DNA of 64,000 nucleotides, from positions 1,083,681 through 1,147,680 of the forward strand of contig KZ111153.1 of the NCBI GenBank assembly GCA_002077045.2, written 5' to 3'. Shown piece after piece: positions 22,545 to 32,208 of the stretch. Every line of letters starts with the position of its first letter. The first letter of the stretch is position 1. Origin of the DNA: Rachicladosporium sp. CCFEE 5018 (lineage: Eukaryota; Ascomycota; Dothideomycetes; Cladosporiales; Cladosporiaceae). Under the pieces are notes generated by a model. It saw only the letters and a program-made list of their open reading frames with translations. It made no database searches and was not told where the DNA came from. A program made the translations under genes and the position numbers.

Positions 22545-23414
22545 CTAAGCAGCTGTGGCCGCCACTTCCACCGCTGATCGAGCCTCTGGAGCTGCACCGC
22601 TTTCGACCGCAGTCATCACTGCGTCCAAGCCGATGCGTCTCCGTGTGCGCAGGAACTCGAAGATGTCTGTGTCTCGTACTTGGTGGCCGTTGCGCTCGCT
22701 TCGCTCTTTGAGGTATTGCTCCAGCTCTGGTGGTAATGCTGTGCCTTCTTCCCACGCCGCCAGGATGCGTGCGGAAATACTGGTGTCTCTTCGATTTCTG
22801 ATCAAATCCATGTGCTCCTCCCTCGCCTGTACCTCTTCATTCGGCTCAGGCGGTGACGCTGTCTCGTCTGAACCTTCTGATCCCTCGTCGTCGTCGTCGT
22901 CCTCGACATCCCCCTCATCCTCCATCTCCGCGTCCTCCCCACCACGCTCAACGCACACCCTGACCTCCGTCTTCCTCTCGATCCCTCCCTTCACTTCCGG
23001 CACCAGATCCCGGTCTCTCCAGTCCACCCACGCTCCGATCTCCTCGCCAGTCGTGTCCCTCACTTTGACTCCCTCATCACGCTCGAAACGCTCCCTTGCC
23101 CACCTCGTCCCCTCCCAGCAGCAGAAGTCCTGGATCTCCTGATAGGTCAATCCGAGCTCAGTGAATGCCCGGAATAAACGAGCATGGTGTTTGAAGCGGG
23201 CTAGACGGGCGCGATGAGGCGGGTGGCAGTAGTTCAGGCCTGGGTAGCGGGCTTCTGTGGAGTTCAGATCGCCGTAGAAAGTTGCGACTTCGAGGCGGAC
23301 TTCCGGGACGAGATGTTGGGAGAGATGTGTGGAGAAATTTGAAGGGTCTTTTGGCGAAGGGCTGGGGTAGAGATGGGCGTAGAGAGTCTGGGCTATGGGG
23401 GTTTGGCGGCGCAT
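22545..23414 (-). CDS. Uncharacterised protein with acidic centre
   Basis: 289 residues, one exon, starting at the ATG at 23414. The frame stays open upstream to 23855, but that part is low-complexity and unlike coding sequence; MRRQTPIAQTLYAHLYPSPS looks like a true start. A conserved-looking block at about residues 65-130 contains HRARLARFKHHARLFRAF, LTYQEIQDFCCWEGTRWARE and VKVRDTTGEEI. A strongly acidic stretch (Asp/Glu run near residues 175-200) and a charged C-terminal helix-rich part follow. No signal peptide or membrane span. I cannot give it a function; similar proteins with the WEGTRWARERFE-type motif are, as far as I recall, uncharacterised fungal proteins. Confidence 0.7.
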   Translation of the reverse strand: MRRQTPIAQTLYAHLYPSPSPKDPSNFSTHLSQHLVPEVRLEVATFYGDLNSTEARYPGLNYCHPPHRARLARFKHHARLFRAFTELGLTYQEIQDFCCWEGTRWARERFERDEGVKVRDTTGEEIGAWVDWRDRDLVPEVKGGIERKTEVRVCVERGGEDAEMEDEGDVEDDDDDEGSEGSDETASPPEPNEEVQAREEHMDLIRNRRDTSISARILAAWEEGTALPPELEQYLKERSERNGHQVRDTDIFEFLRTRRRIGLDAVMTAVESGAAPEARSAVEVAATAA

Positions 23415-24651
23415 TGTGGGCGGTGTGTAGGGTGGAGGTGGTGGTGGCGATAGTCGCGGTATGCCGGCGAGTGTTGTCGCTTCAAAAGATAGAGGTTTGG
23501 TAAGCACGTAGGAGTTGAGTTTGCAGCAAATGAGCAAGGGGCTGAGACCAGGCAGGCCCGTGAGTTGTGAGGAAGGCGGAAGCGTCTCGAATCGGCAGGA
23601 GCACTGGGCACAAAGGCAAGAAGGCACGAGCGTGGAAGCAGTAGCGAAGGTGTGGAAGGAGCGAGTTAAAGCAAAGGCAAAGGCAAGTGCCAAACGAAGG
23701 TCACATCCCGACCGCCAATTCGATATCACGCGAGAAGTTGGGTGGAGGATGCAGGGTGCGTGCGTGTGCCTTGAGATGGCACTTGCTTTCCACGCGCTCC
23801 AGACTTTCTTGCCGGCGGAAGCGAGGCAGCGGGCGGCACTCGGCGGTACAGGCACGAGAAGTCCTTCTCATCAAGGTTTCCTATGCGATGTTCGTGTTTG
23901 GGTCGGGGCAGTTGTCCGATGGGAAGAACGTCAAACTCATGCACGACACGTAGCATACGAACAGAACAACGCCTCGGCGATTCGCTGTGCGGGACCATGG
24001 CTGGCTCGTGTGCTGGCGCCAGCCTACTACGAGCGTCAACATTAAGTTGCGATCCGCGATGACCAGCAACCAACTATGGTCCTGTAGCAATAGTCTGGCC
24101 GACATATCGATCAGAGCCCATAGCCCTCTCCTTTACTTCTGCCGGCAAAGGCATCCCTGGTTGCGTCCCGATATGCGCTCGGCGTACAGGCACTCACCGC
24201 TCATGACCCTGCATTCAAACCCAGGCGAACTACAGACCTCGCAATCCGGGCGAAAGACTGCTGCAAACCAGCGGCAACTCTGCTGATCGCCCACGGATCT
24301 GTAGATCGGGGGGACACAAGTTACAGTGCATTGACGTTGATTCGGAGATGAGATCTGAGGTCAAAGCCCTCTGCTACAAAGTACAGTAAGGGAGGTGCGA
24401 ACTAGATGTCTGGATTCGGCTAGCGTGAGTCTTCCATTCAATGTTCTTCACTATCTGCATTTCATCACCAAAATTAATCAACAATCGCAAGCATTTGTAC
24501 ACTTGCTCGGAAAACGAGACATCTGAGCGATAAGATGAGGTGATCCTGTTTCGGCTGCGAATCATACGAAATAGTCATTCTGCCCAAAGTCAAAGCCAGT
24601 GCATCGACCATCTTGCCGTGAACACAAGTGATCAGTGGCACTTCGACGATC
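23415..24651. other. Divergent intergenic region, about 1.2 kb
   Basis: Lies between the minus-strand start at 23414 and the WD40 start at 24652. No gene is supported here; it should hold the promoters of both. Confidence 0.5.
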
Positions 24652-25740
24652 ATGGCACCAAAGCAGCTTGCCAGCTCAACTCTTGGCTCGCCGTCAAACA
24701 CTTACTTCTTCACTCTCGCGAAGGCAGGTCAGCACTTCGCAACGATCGGGTCTGACGACAGCTTAAGATTCTTCGATTTGCCGACAGTCGAAATTACCAA
24801 TGAGGTGAAGGGCGCTCATAGCGGTCTTGCGTGTCTGACCGCCGGCGCCGACGCTACAACGTTTGTCTCTGCCGGCCGTGATGGTCGAGTCCGCGTCTGG
24901 GACCCTCGGACTGCGATCAAATCGCCCAACCTGGAGCTGATCGAACCGAAGAGCGCAGGTATATCGGCTGTAGCATGCGCAGGCAACTTCATCGCGGCTG
25001 GTACGGAGAGCACGAAGGAAGGCTTAGGCGATGTAAGTGTACTCATCTACGACATGCGGTCCCCTGCCCAGCCGATCCGGTCATACGCTGAGAGCCACAC
25101 GGACACGATTACTCAGCTCGCATGGCATCCGACGCAGAGTAATCTGCTCCTCTCGGGTAGCACAGACGGCTTAGTGTCGATCTTCGATGCCAATATTCCG
25201 GAAGAAGAGGATGCGCTGATGCAGGTGCTTAACCCACGATCCGCGGTGCACTGCGCAGGCTTCCTCACCGACGATCAGGTCTACACGCTCAGCACTGACG
25301 AGCAATTCTCGGTGTATGGACTGGACAAGACTGGTACCACTGAAGAGGAGCCATTACCTGCACATCAGTTCGGTGATCTCCGGGAGAAGCTGGATTGTAT
25401 GTATGTGATCAATGTCGCACAGCAATCATTCCTGCCTAATCCTGTGGTTGCGTTCGGACACAATGTCAACCAGACGCTCTCGCTTGTGCCACTGCAAGAT
25501 CCGAACTGGTCGATTGGAAGCCGTGTCGATCTGCCAGGTGCGCATGGCGAAGAAGTCGTTCGTGACATTCTGTTCGTCGATGCAGCGACTACTCTCACTT
25601 GTGGCGAGGACGGGCACGTGCGTTATTGGAGTCTATCACCATCGGATACCGCACAGCAGGATGAGTCACTTGCAGCTCCTGGCTTGAAGAAGGCGAAGCG
25701 GAATGCGAAGAAGGGTATCGAGCGCTTTGCGCCGTACTGA
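24652..25740 (+). CDS. WDR89: WD40 repeat protein, WDR89-like
   Basis: 362 residues, one exon. The ATG at 24652 (MAPKQLASST) is preferred because the frame upstream opens only with a GTG. WD-type repeats are visible across the protein: SDDSLRFFDL, SAGRDGRVRVWDPRT, VSVLIYDMRSP, SGSTDGLVSIFDANIPEEED and, at the end, TCGEDGHVRYWSL, fitting a single beta-propeller. The C-terminus is basic (KKAKRNAKKGIERFAPY), as in WDR89-type proteins, which suggests a nuclear or nucleolar location. The overall order of motifs (GHxxxITxLAWHPTxxNLLLSGSTDGLV-like in the middle, cut here into shorter pieces) is what points to WDR89; the molecular role of this family is poorly defined. Confidence 0.85.
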   Translation: MAPKQLASSTLGSPSNTYFFTLAKAGQHFATIGSDDSLRFFDLPTVEITNEVKGAHSGLACLTAGADATTFVSAGRDGRVRVWDPRTAIKSPNLELIEPKSAGISAVACAGNFIAAGTESTKEGLGDVSVLIYDMRSPAQPIRSYAESHTDTITQLAWHPTQSNLLLSGSTDGLVSIFDANIPEEEDALMQVLNPRSAVHCAGFLTDDQVYTLSTDEQFSVYGLDKTGTTEEEPLPAHQFGDLREKLDCMYVINVAQQSFLPNPVVAFGHNVNQTLSLVPLQDPNWSIGSRVDLPGAHGEEVVRDILFVDAATTLTCGEDGHVRYWSLSPSDTAQQDESLAAPGLKKAKRNAKKGIERFAPY

Positions 25741-25968
25741 TCAAGTCATCCCACCATGCAAGACATCAAACGCTACGAAGGGAATCTCGGGGTCGCTTTC
25801 GAGGAAGGCTTAATCTAATAAGCGAGTATGCCCAACTTGGGACACTACTCACCGCCAAGACACTGCGACCTCGCATCTGCCATCCCCTGTCAGACTTCAT
25901 TTGCCAAGATCAGTCCACCTTTTGCGCGCAGTACAAGAGGCCTCTCATACTGGTCGACGCTCATCAGG

Positions 25969-26650
25969 ATGTACTGTAATGGAGTCCTGGCTCTACTGGT
26001 GTACACTGCCCTGGTCAAAGCCGTGAGTAAAAGTCCATGGCTCTGGCAACAGCGGCCCCTCAGACATGGTATCTCGGACTGCTCTGCGGACCATAGCCAG
26101 CCACAATGTGTGCCTAGCGACGGCAATGTCACCTTCGGGCCTCTGCCTAAAGATGACCAGCTCTTTAGCACCTACTACGTTGATATCGCGCCATATCCGA
26201 TCACCGCGTAAGTCTGCCGCGCAACTACAGCATAATCCGTACGTGCTAACGGCGCCGCACAGAGATCGAACCTTCTTCGCCAAGGTGCAAGGTTACCTCC
26301 AGCATAATCTGCCGAATGTGACAGATGCCATCCTCGCTGATGCGACTCTAAGTGCAACGATGTCTGCGTCGTTCGAGAACGGCAGAGAGCACACGTGGGG
26401 CCCGGGGACTGTTCCTCTACGAACGCAGATGATAGCACAAGATTTCGGGTACCTCGCTATCCGTAACGAGACTGGACATTATGTTGATCACCTGTCCCTT
26501 GGCTACCACGACATTCTCGTCGATGGCGCGTTCTTCTACGACTTCCTCTTTTCTGGCAATTACACTTTTGCGTTTGATGCTAGGCTATCGGATGGGAGAT
26601 GTCTTTTCGGCTTCGAATTTACGCAGTGGTTGGATGGAGGGGCGGGTTGA
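25969..26650 (+). CDS. Tandem secreted family, copy A
   Basis: First of five head-to-tail paralogues; function unknown. Exons 25969-26207 and 26263-26650; the 55-nt intron has GTAAGT, a perfect TGCTAAC branch site and CAG. 208 residues with a signal peptide (MYCNGVLALLVYTALVKAVS). After a variable linker comes GNVTFGPLPKDDQLF, then YVDIAPYPITA at the splice junction, and the second exon ends in GNYTFAFDARLSDGRCLF and FTQWLDGG. It is the most divergent member: GNVTFG replaces NNATYG and the Trp of the GNWT motif is Tyr. It lacks the C-terminal extension of copies B and E. One Cys (in GRCLF) is shared by all copies, so this is not a disulfide-rich family. Confidence 0.72.
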
Positions 26651-26690
26651 GAGGAATACATCAAAGTAGCTGCATGAAGTAACCTTACCT

Positions 26691-26703
26691 CAGATAGCCG
26701 CCG
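26691..26703 (+). promoter_or_regulatory. Shared motif CAGATAGCCGCCG, upstream of copy B
   Basis: Thirteen identical bases found also at 27956 and 29257, here 284 bases before the ATG of copy B. It contains AGATAG, a GATA-factor core. Function is inferred from repetition and spacing only. Confidence 0.4.
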
Positions 26704-26974
26704 ACCATGAGCTCAGCGCTAAGTTCGCAAGCTCGTCTTTGCAACACACCGTACTAGCCATTCGACTCTTGATGCAGCGGATACTTACAACTTCCGACAG
26801 TAGGGTGCTACACTACGGTGTTGCCTGCCTGTGCCACTGGGCTGCAGGTAAGCGAGGCGACTATAATGAGTGCAATTACGCACGTGCGGTTTCCTCAACA
26901 TTGATCTCATGCATTCAATGGTCTGAAGCACAGTATCCCCTCCGTCATTGAGTTTCTTGCTGTAGGTTAGTAAT

Positions 26975-27728
26975 ATGCGACCTTCCATTGCACTTACTCC
27001 GCTACTATGTTGTACCATCGCTGTGCATGCTCAATCGCCCGCGCAACAGCGTCTACAGGGGGACAGCGGCGCAGCAAGACCGTGGCCAACTAACATCCCT
27101 GGCAACAACAACGCGACGTATGGCCCACTGGTGCCTGTCCAGGAGCAGCTCTTCGAGATTGAGTTCATAGAGATAGCACCTTACCCGATCGTCTCGTGAG
27201 TGAGCCCGTCCGTCCAGACACACAACGGAGCACGCATTGATCTGCCCCTCTAGTGATCACGTCTTCTACATCTGGATGTACGGCAGCATCTGGCGAGACC
27301 GAGCCATCAACCTCACCGAGGAGATGTTGGCAAACGCCACTCTGACTATCAAGTTCAACATCACGTACGTTGATGGAGCTTTTGATTCCTTCAAGCCTTT
27401 GACTATACCCATGGCTCCGACTGCGCTCAGCAGGTGGAACCATATTGATATCAGGAATACGACCGGCGCCCACAAAGAGCACATGGTGCTTGGGGGGAAC
27501 GACGTGGTCTCTGACGGGGTGATTCTGCGACAATGGGTGGTTGCGGGGAATTGGACTATGGAATTTGATGCGAGAGATCCTGACGGGAGGTGCTTGTTTG
27601 ACTTCTCTTTAACGCAGTGGATGGACGGAGACTTCGATCCTAGAGGTGCTGAAGACGGCTCGTGGCTGGCGAAGGCGTTCGGTAGTGGGAGTGGGCTTCC
27701 TAGTTCAGATGTACCCCGTGAGCTGTGA
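26975..27728 (+). CDS. Tandem secreted family, copy B
   Basis: Exons 26975-27195 and 27254-27728; 58-nt intron with a GTGAGT donor at the same codon phase and same protein position as in the other copies. 231 residues. Signal peptide MRPSIALTPLLCCTIAVHAQ, then a linker, NNATYGPLVPVQEQLF and IEIAPYPIVS at the junction. Exon 2 holds HVFYIWMYGSIWRD, LANATLTIKFNITYVDG, WNHIDIRN, LGGNDVVSDGVI, then the family signature GNWTMEFDARDPDGRCLFDF and LTQWMDGDF. A ~28-residue Gly/Ser-rich tail follows that copies A and D lack. Several sequons suggest N-glycosylation. I infer a beta-rich extracellular domain from alternating hydrophobic residues, without certainty. Confidence 0.75.
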
Positions 27729-27770
27729 GTCGACTGCGTCGAAAATCCTACTTTGCGCCAAGGATACTCC

Positions 27771-27840
27771 TCTAGATGCACCGGATGAGAGATGTCTGTT
27801 TGCGTTGGAACGCAATAGCTTGATGGTGAGGAGCGGAGAG
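27771..27840 (+). pseudogene. Possible relic of the 3' signature of a further array copy
   Basis: Just downstream of copy B, one frame reads DA-PDERCLFALER, close to the family's DARxPDGRCLFDF; the next bases (ACGCAATAGCTTGATGG) resemble the DNA coding TQWxDG in copy B (ACGCAGTGGATGG) with small insertions. No matching upstream part was found, so this would be a truncated duplicate. The match is short and could be chance. Confidence 0.3.
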
Positions 27841-27955
27841 ATTGAGATGCTCAGTAACACCTGCAGGCAGCCCGAACAGCGTGCGTACATAGCCTGAAGA
27901 GGCCATCTACGCGGCGCATTCTGTTGTCAGTCCCTGCATAGGAGTCGATCTGTTT

Positions 27956-27968
27956 CAGATAGCCGCCG
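27956..27968 (+). promoter_or_regulatory. Shared motif CAGATAGCCGCCG, upstream of copy C
   Basis: Second occurrence of the 13-nt motif, 321 bases before the start of copy C. As at 26691, the bases after it include ATGAGC, so similarity extends slightly beyond the core. Confidence 0.4.
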
Positions 27969-28276
27969 AATATGAGCACCACTACAAGCTCAGGTCTTGA
28001 CTGTATGTCATATATTTTGGCGGCTACACAGGTCGACCTGATTGGATGGTGAATTGCAGGAGCATGACCATGTCCCACCCTGACTAGCTGGATAGGTATG
28101 CTCTCACGATGGACTCAAGGTTGCCTGGAATCTCAGAGAGCATGTGACGCTTCGGCACTTGCGGAGTAGCTGTGCCACTTCACTGTCGTAAGGCGACATT
28201 CACGAAAGTGATGTCTGTCTTTCCCCTGGCAATTGCCCTCGATCTGACTTTCGAGTGATTGTGTCGTCAACCTGCG

Positions 28277-28976
28277 ATGCTGCTCGAGTTCGTGGGAACC
28301 GGCTTCCTGCTCTCTTTTAGCGTCGCTACAGCTCGGCTGTCTCAGCAGCAACGACTCCGACAGGCGCATATTCCGCAGACAACAGGTTCACAAGCTAAGT
28401 TGCCAGGATCGAACAATGCGACATTCGGTCCGACGGTTCCGTTTGGAGAACATCTCTTCGATATCCAATTCCTCGATGTAACGCCGTCTCCCATCGTCTC
28501 GTAGGTCTTGCAACAGTCCGTCTGCATATCTGAACTCATCCGTCTCTCGCAGCGACGAACTGTACTACATGTACCTCTACGGCCTCTTTTGGCCTCATTG
28601 AAGTACGAACCCAATACAAGATAATCTCGATAATGCTACGCTATCGATCACCTTCCCGATCGTCTATGCCGATGGCTCACAAGACGTCGGTGGCCCCTGG
28701 ACCATTCCGTTGCAAACGACTTTGTTGAACCGCTTTCAGCATATCGGTATCCGCAATGAAGAAGGCCTCCCTACTGACCGCATGACTCTCGGAGTATATG
28801 GCGAGAATGACATCGTCGCCGACGGTTGGATCTACAAGCAATTCGTTGTGTCCGGGAACTGGACAATGGAATTCCATGCTCGGGTTCCTGATGGGCGTTG
28901 TTTGTTCGATTTCTCGATGACGCAGTGGGTCGACGGTGATCTCCATCGCCATCACGCCGGGGCCGAGGGCGGTTGA
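28277..28976 (+). pseudogene. Tandem secreted family, copy C, interrupted by a stop codon
   Basis: Exons 28277-28500 and 28553-28976 with a 52-nt intron (GTAGGT donor). A normal signal peptide, NNATFGPTVPFGEHLF and FLDVTPSPIVS are present, and exon 2 begins DELYYMYLYGLFWPH. Then TGA at 28599-28601 stands where copy D has TGG (Trp); alignment with copy D is gap-free on both sides, and the frame continues to a normal end with GNWTMEFHARVPDGRCLFDF and MTQWVDGDLH. Translation would stop after 90 of about 215 positions. The single lesion, with everything else intact, points to recent inactivation, a polymorphism, or a base-call error. Confidence 0.7.
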
Positions 28977-29256
28977 CAAAGGTCTTGGGCTGCGAGAGTG
29001 AGCTGCTTCGCCGTCAGATACACCGTGGGAGGCGAGCAGATCCCAACGACGGCCCTGCTTCGTAATTGCAGTGGTTCCGTCGAATTCGATGTTTCGCGAC
29101 GAAGCGTCAATACTGTCAGCGTAGCTTCAACATATTCCGAGCCCACTACTATGGCTCGCGCGGAACTAGCAAGGTCTTAATATTGTCATGCCTCGCTTGG
29201 GAAGCTGGAGCATTGACACGTTAGTAGCAACGGCCGGCATTGCGGTGTTCAAGTTT

Positions 29257-29269
29257 CAGATAGCCGCCG
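29257..29269 (+). promoter_or_regulatory. Shared motif CAGATAGCCGCCG, upstream of copy D
   Basis: Third occurrence, preceded as at 27956 by TTT, 316 bases before the start of copy D. No such motif was found upstream of copies A or E. Confidence 0.4.
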
Positions 29270-29572
29270 TCAATTGCTAGCTTTGTGACTGGTGATTTCA
29301 ATGTCGAGCGCGCTCCACCGCCGCGAAATCGCTTGATTGATTGGCTGTCGTGTCGTACATGCTGGCTAGGCTAGTATGTCCATGCGCGGAACGAGGGCGA
29401 GGTGTTGGTGTTTACCGTACCAGCAACTCTTGGCACTGGTCCAGCTGCATCTCATTGTGCCACACTGTTGCAGCTACAGTCATTGCTCCAGGCAGAATGC
29501 TTTGCGCCATCTCGATCGAAGTAGAGTAACACCTTTCGCTCATTCCAGTCACAAGCCCAGCACACGCTGACA

Positions 29573-30248
29573 ATGCAAGTAACCACCGTGACCTTCGTAG
29601 TACTTTGCTGTAGTATCGGCGCGGCCTTGCTACATCCGCAGCAACGCCTACATTGGCCGCAGCAAACAGTCACGACCAATGCACTACACTGGGTCCCTGG
29701 TAGAAACAATGCCACGTACGGCAAGACCCCTGCCAAGGACCAGCTCTTCACCATCGAGTTCCTCGATGTAGCACCCTTTCCTATCGTATCGTGAGTGCTG
29801 TCCCTTCAAATTCGTGTACACGAGTCGACGAGGAGGCTAGTGATGGACCAGCGGCGAGCTGTACTACATCTACCTCTACGGCAACTTCTGGCCACAATGG
29901 ACTCCAGGTCTAAGCGAAGCCGAGCTTGCAAAAGCCACGCTATCAATCACCTTCTCCATCATCTACGCCGACGGCTCGCAAGACCACTCCAAACCGTGGA
30001 CGATCCCACTGGAGTCGAAAATGCTAGATAGATTTCGGCACATTGGCATTTGTAACGAAACCGGGCATGCCACAGACCACATGAGCCTCCGCGCTAACGA
30101 CATCGTGGCCGATGGGTATATACCCAAGCAGTTCGTCGTGTCTGGCAATTGGACCATGGAGGGTGATGCGAGGCTTCCAGATGGTACTTGTTTATTTGAT
30201 TTCGCGATGACCCAGTGGGTGGACGGAAATTTGCAGAGGCATGTGTGA
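29573..30248 (+). CDS. Tandem secreted family, copy D
   Basis: Exons 29573-29790 and 29852-30248; 61-nt intron with GTGAGT donor and CAG acceptor. 204 residues, the shortest member. Signal peptide MQVTTVTFVVLCCSIGAALL, then a linker with HPQQRLHWPQQ, NNATYGKTPAKDQLF and FLDVAPFPIVS at the splice site. Exon 2: GELYYIYLYGNFWPQWTPGL, LAKATLSITFSIIYADGSQD, FRHIGICNETGHATDHMSL, DIVADGYIPKQFVVSGNWTM, then GDARLPDGTCLFDF and MTQWVDG. Here EGDAR replaces EFDAR and GTCLF replaces GRCLF. It is the closest relative of broken copy C, sharing ELYY-YLYG-FWP, so the two probably arose from the latest duplication in the array. Confidence 0.75.
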
Positions 30249-30568
30249 CTGGGTGCTTGTGTCGTCGCGATGCGTAGCCAGGCGATCGCACGATATATCT
30301 CACCACGCTTGGTCATGTTTGTCACTGCGTGTCGTAGAATGCCTTGTGCGTAGCTCAAATTCGCCGTCATCACGCGGCGGTGGGACATTGCCGGCGCGGC
30401 TAGGCAGCGAGTAAGAGGAGCCTTGAACGCCATCATCGGCAGTGATGCGGCACAGACATAGTTCGTGCATGCGTCGTCCAGGCAGCAGATGTCCATCATC
30501 AATGTACTTCCTGTGCATTGTAGCTGAGTCAAGAGTGCGAGTCTCGGACACCCATTGACATCTGCGAT

Positions 30569-31300
30569 ATGGCTCTTCTAGCGCTGCTGCTATTCGGCTT
30601 CGCCGCCTTGACTTCTTGCTCACCAAGCAAGCAGCTCTCGGTCAGCTCGAGTGAAACGGCTCGTTCACAGGATGTGATCCCAGGACGTAACAACGCTACC
30701 TATGGCGCAACTCCCAAGCCCGATCAGCTTTTCGCAATTCAGTTCCTGGAGACTATGCCCTACCCAATCAACTCGTAAGCATCACACTTGGCTCTCACCT
30801 GTGACACAATCTTACTTACGTACCTGCCAAGCAACGATCTCTTCTTCATCTACCTCAGCGGCTGGTTCCTACCAGGGCGTGTTCATAACCTAACGGATGA
30901 TGACCTCGCGAAAGCGACAGTGACCTGTACCTTCTCGATCGTGTACAGGGACGGGACCCACGAGTGCTTTGAGCCCTGGACTACTGGGCTTGCCACTATA
31001 GCGTTCGATCGCTGGTGGCATCTCTCGCTACGGAACAGTGAAGGAGACCAGACCAAGCACTTGACATTGGGCGATAATGACCTTATACTGGATTGGATCA
31101 TCTATCGCGGATACTCAGTAGCCGGGAACTGGACGATGGAATTCGACGCGAGGATACCAGATGGGCGGTGTCTGTTCGATGTGAGCATGACCCATTGGAT
31201 TGACGGAGACTATCATCGTCGGCTAGATGCGGAGGTGAACTGGGCGTCGAAGGCCATCACACCCATAGGTCGGCATATCGCTGGTGGTCTTAGGGGATAG
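30569..31300 (+). CDS. Tandem secreted family, copy E
   Basis: Exons 30569-30774 and 30832-31300; 57-nt intron (GTAAGC donor). 224 residues. Signal peptide MALLALLLFGFAALTSCS, then a Ser-rich linker, GRNNATYGATPKPDQLF and FLETMPYPINS. Exon 2 carries NDLFFIYLSGWFLPGR, LAKATVTCTFSIVYRDGTHE, HLSLRN, LGDNDLILDWIIY, SVAGNWTMEFDARIPDGRCL and MTHWIDGDYHRR (His instead of Gln in TQW). It ends in a ~30-residue tail. Two additional Cys residues distinguish it. It is the last copy; the next gene (31378-32208) is unrelated and on the other strand. Confidence 0.74.
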
Positions 31301-31377
31301 ACGTATATCAGCGGCTCGTGGACCAAGTAGAGTAGCGGATGGTCGCGGAAGCTAAAAGACTCAATGAATACTCTGCA

Positions 31378-32208
31378 TCACCGCCCAGTCATGATCAGCT
31401 TTTCCACGAGTTCCCAGTAATCCTCCCCAAAAGTCATCGCATGAGCGCAATGCTTACTCCCCTCAAACTTCTTCATCTCGACCCTTTCATACCCCTTTGC
31501 CTTCGCGTCCTCCGCATGCTTCTCCACATCCCGCCAGCTTACCAAGTCGTCGCCATCAGAATATAGGTACAACCTGGGCGTCGCCTTCGTAAAGACCTTC
31601 CCGTCGTTCGACGTAATTCTCACGCGTCCAATCAGATCCCCGCCGAAGACGTTGATGTCAATCAAGACAACGCAGGCGAGGAGATGCACGGCCGCTAGAC
31701 CGATGTAGCTGAGCAGCCCGGCACGAGGGAGGGACATCGAGACCGCGGTGATGAAGGTGCTGTACTCGAATGTGCCGGGACAGCTGTCCAGTATAACAGC
31801 TTTCCAGGCGTTTGGCTGTCGAGCGGGGGCCAACATGCTTGCCAACAGCACCCCGCAAGCTCCGCCTCCATTCGAGAAGGCGTGCAGGATTGTGTGACTC
31901 GGCTCGTCGGTTTCGGCGTACTTGGCAATCACATCTACCGCAGGCTGCAGGATACGTCTTCGTGCGGAAAGGGAGGTGATGATGGCGTCTTGCGCTGGAG
32001 TCTCGACGACCAGGATGTCGGCAGAAGGGTAGAGGGTCCGGTAGGGCGCGATGTACTTGGATATTGGGCGGTGAGGGGCGGACATCCAGGTACAGAGGAC
32101 TATGAGGGAGACGGGATCCTGGGGTGAGGCGGGCGAGGGTTGTTGGAGGTAGGAGATGCCATCTTCCAGGCTGATAAAGTCGGGGAAGGGTGGCGTAGGT
32201 TTCGCCAT
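31378..32208 (-). CDS. DUF829/TMEM53-type alpha/beta hydrolase-like protein
   Basis: 276 residues, one exon. The ATG at 32208 is chosen; the frame is open 62 codons further up but that part does not look coding. Order of motifs fits DUF829 proteins: an early strand and LIVLCTWMSA (nt ~32100), SKYIAPYRTLYPSADILVVE, a nucleophile elbow HAFSNGGG with Ser followed by Asn-Gly-Gly, VILDSCPG, then RLYLYSDGDDLV carrying the likely catalytic Asp, and GSKHCAH with the likely His. A hydrophobic stretch (LLSYIGLAAVHLLACVVLI) may be membrane-associated. The family's substrate is unknown; hydrolase activity is inferred from the triad. Confidence 0.82.
   Translation of the reverse strand: MAKPTPPFPDFISLEDGISYLQQPSPASPQDPVSLIVLCTWMSAPHRPISKYIAPYRTLYPSADILVVETPAQDAIITSLSARRRILQPAVDVIAKYAETDEPSHTILHAFSNGGGACGVLLASMLAPARQPNAWKAVILDSCPGTFEYSTFITAVSMSLPRAGLLSYIGLAAVHLLACVVLIDINVFGGDLIGRVRITSNDGKVFTKATPRLYLYSDGDDLVSWRDVEKHAEDAKAKGYERVEMKKFEGSKHCAHAMTFGEDYWELVEKLIMTGR

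Noticed and set aside
22207..22755. Minus-strand open frame of 182 codons overlapping the 3' end of the uncharacterised gene at 22545
   Set aside because: It runs in another frame of that gene's end and has no motifs; taken as a shadow.
23415..23855. Upstream extension of the uncharacterised protein starting at 23414
   Set aside because: The frame is open, but composition is unlike coding sequence and the ATG at 23414 gives a more natural start.
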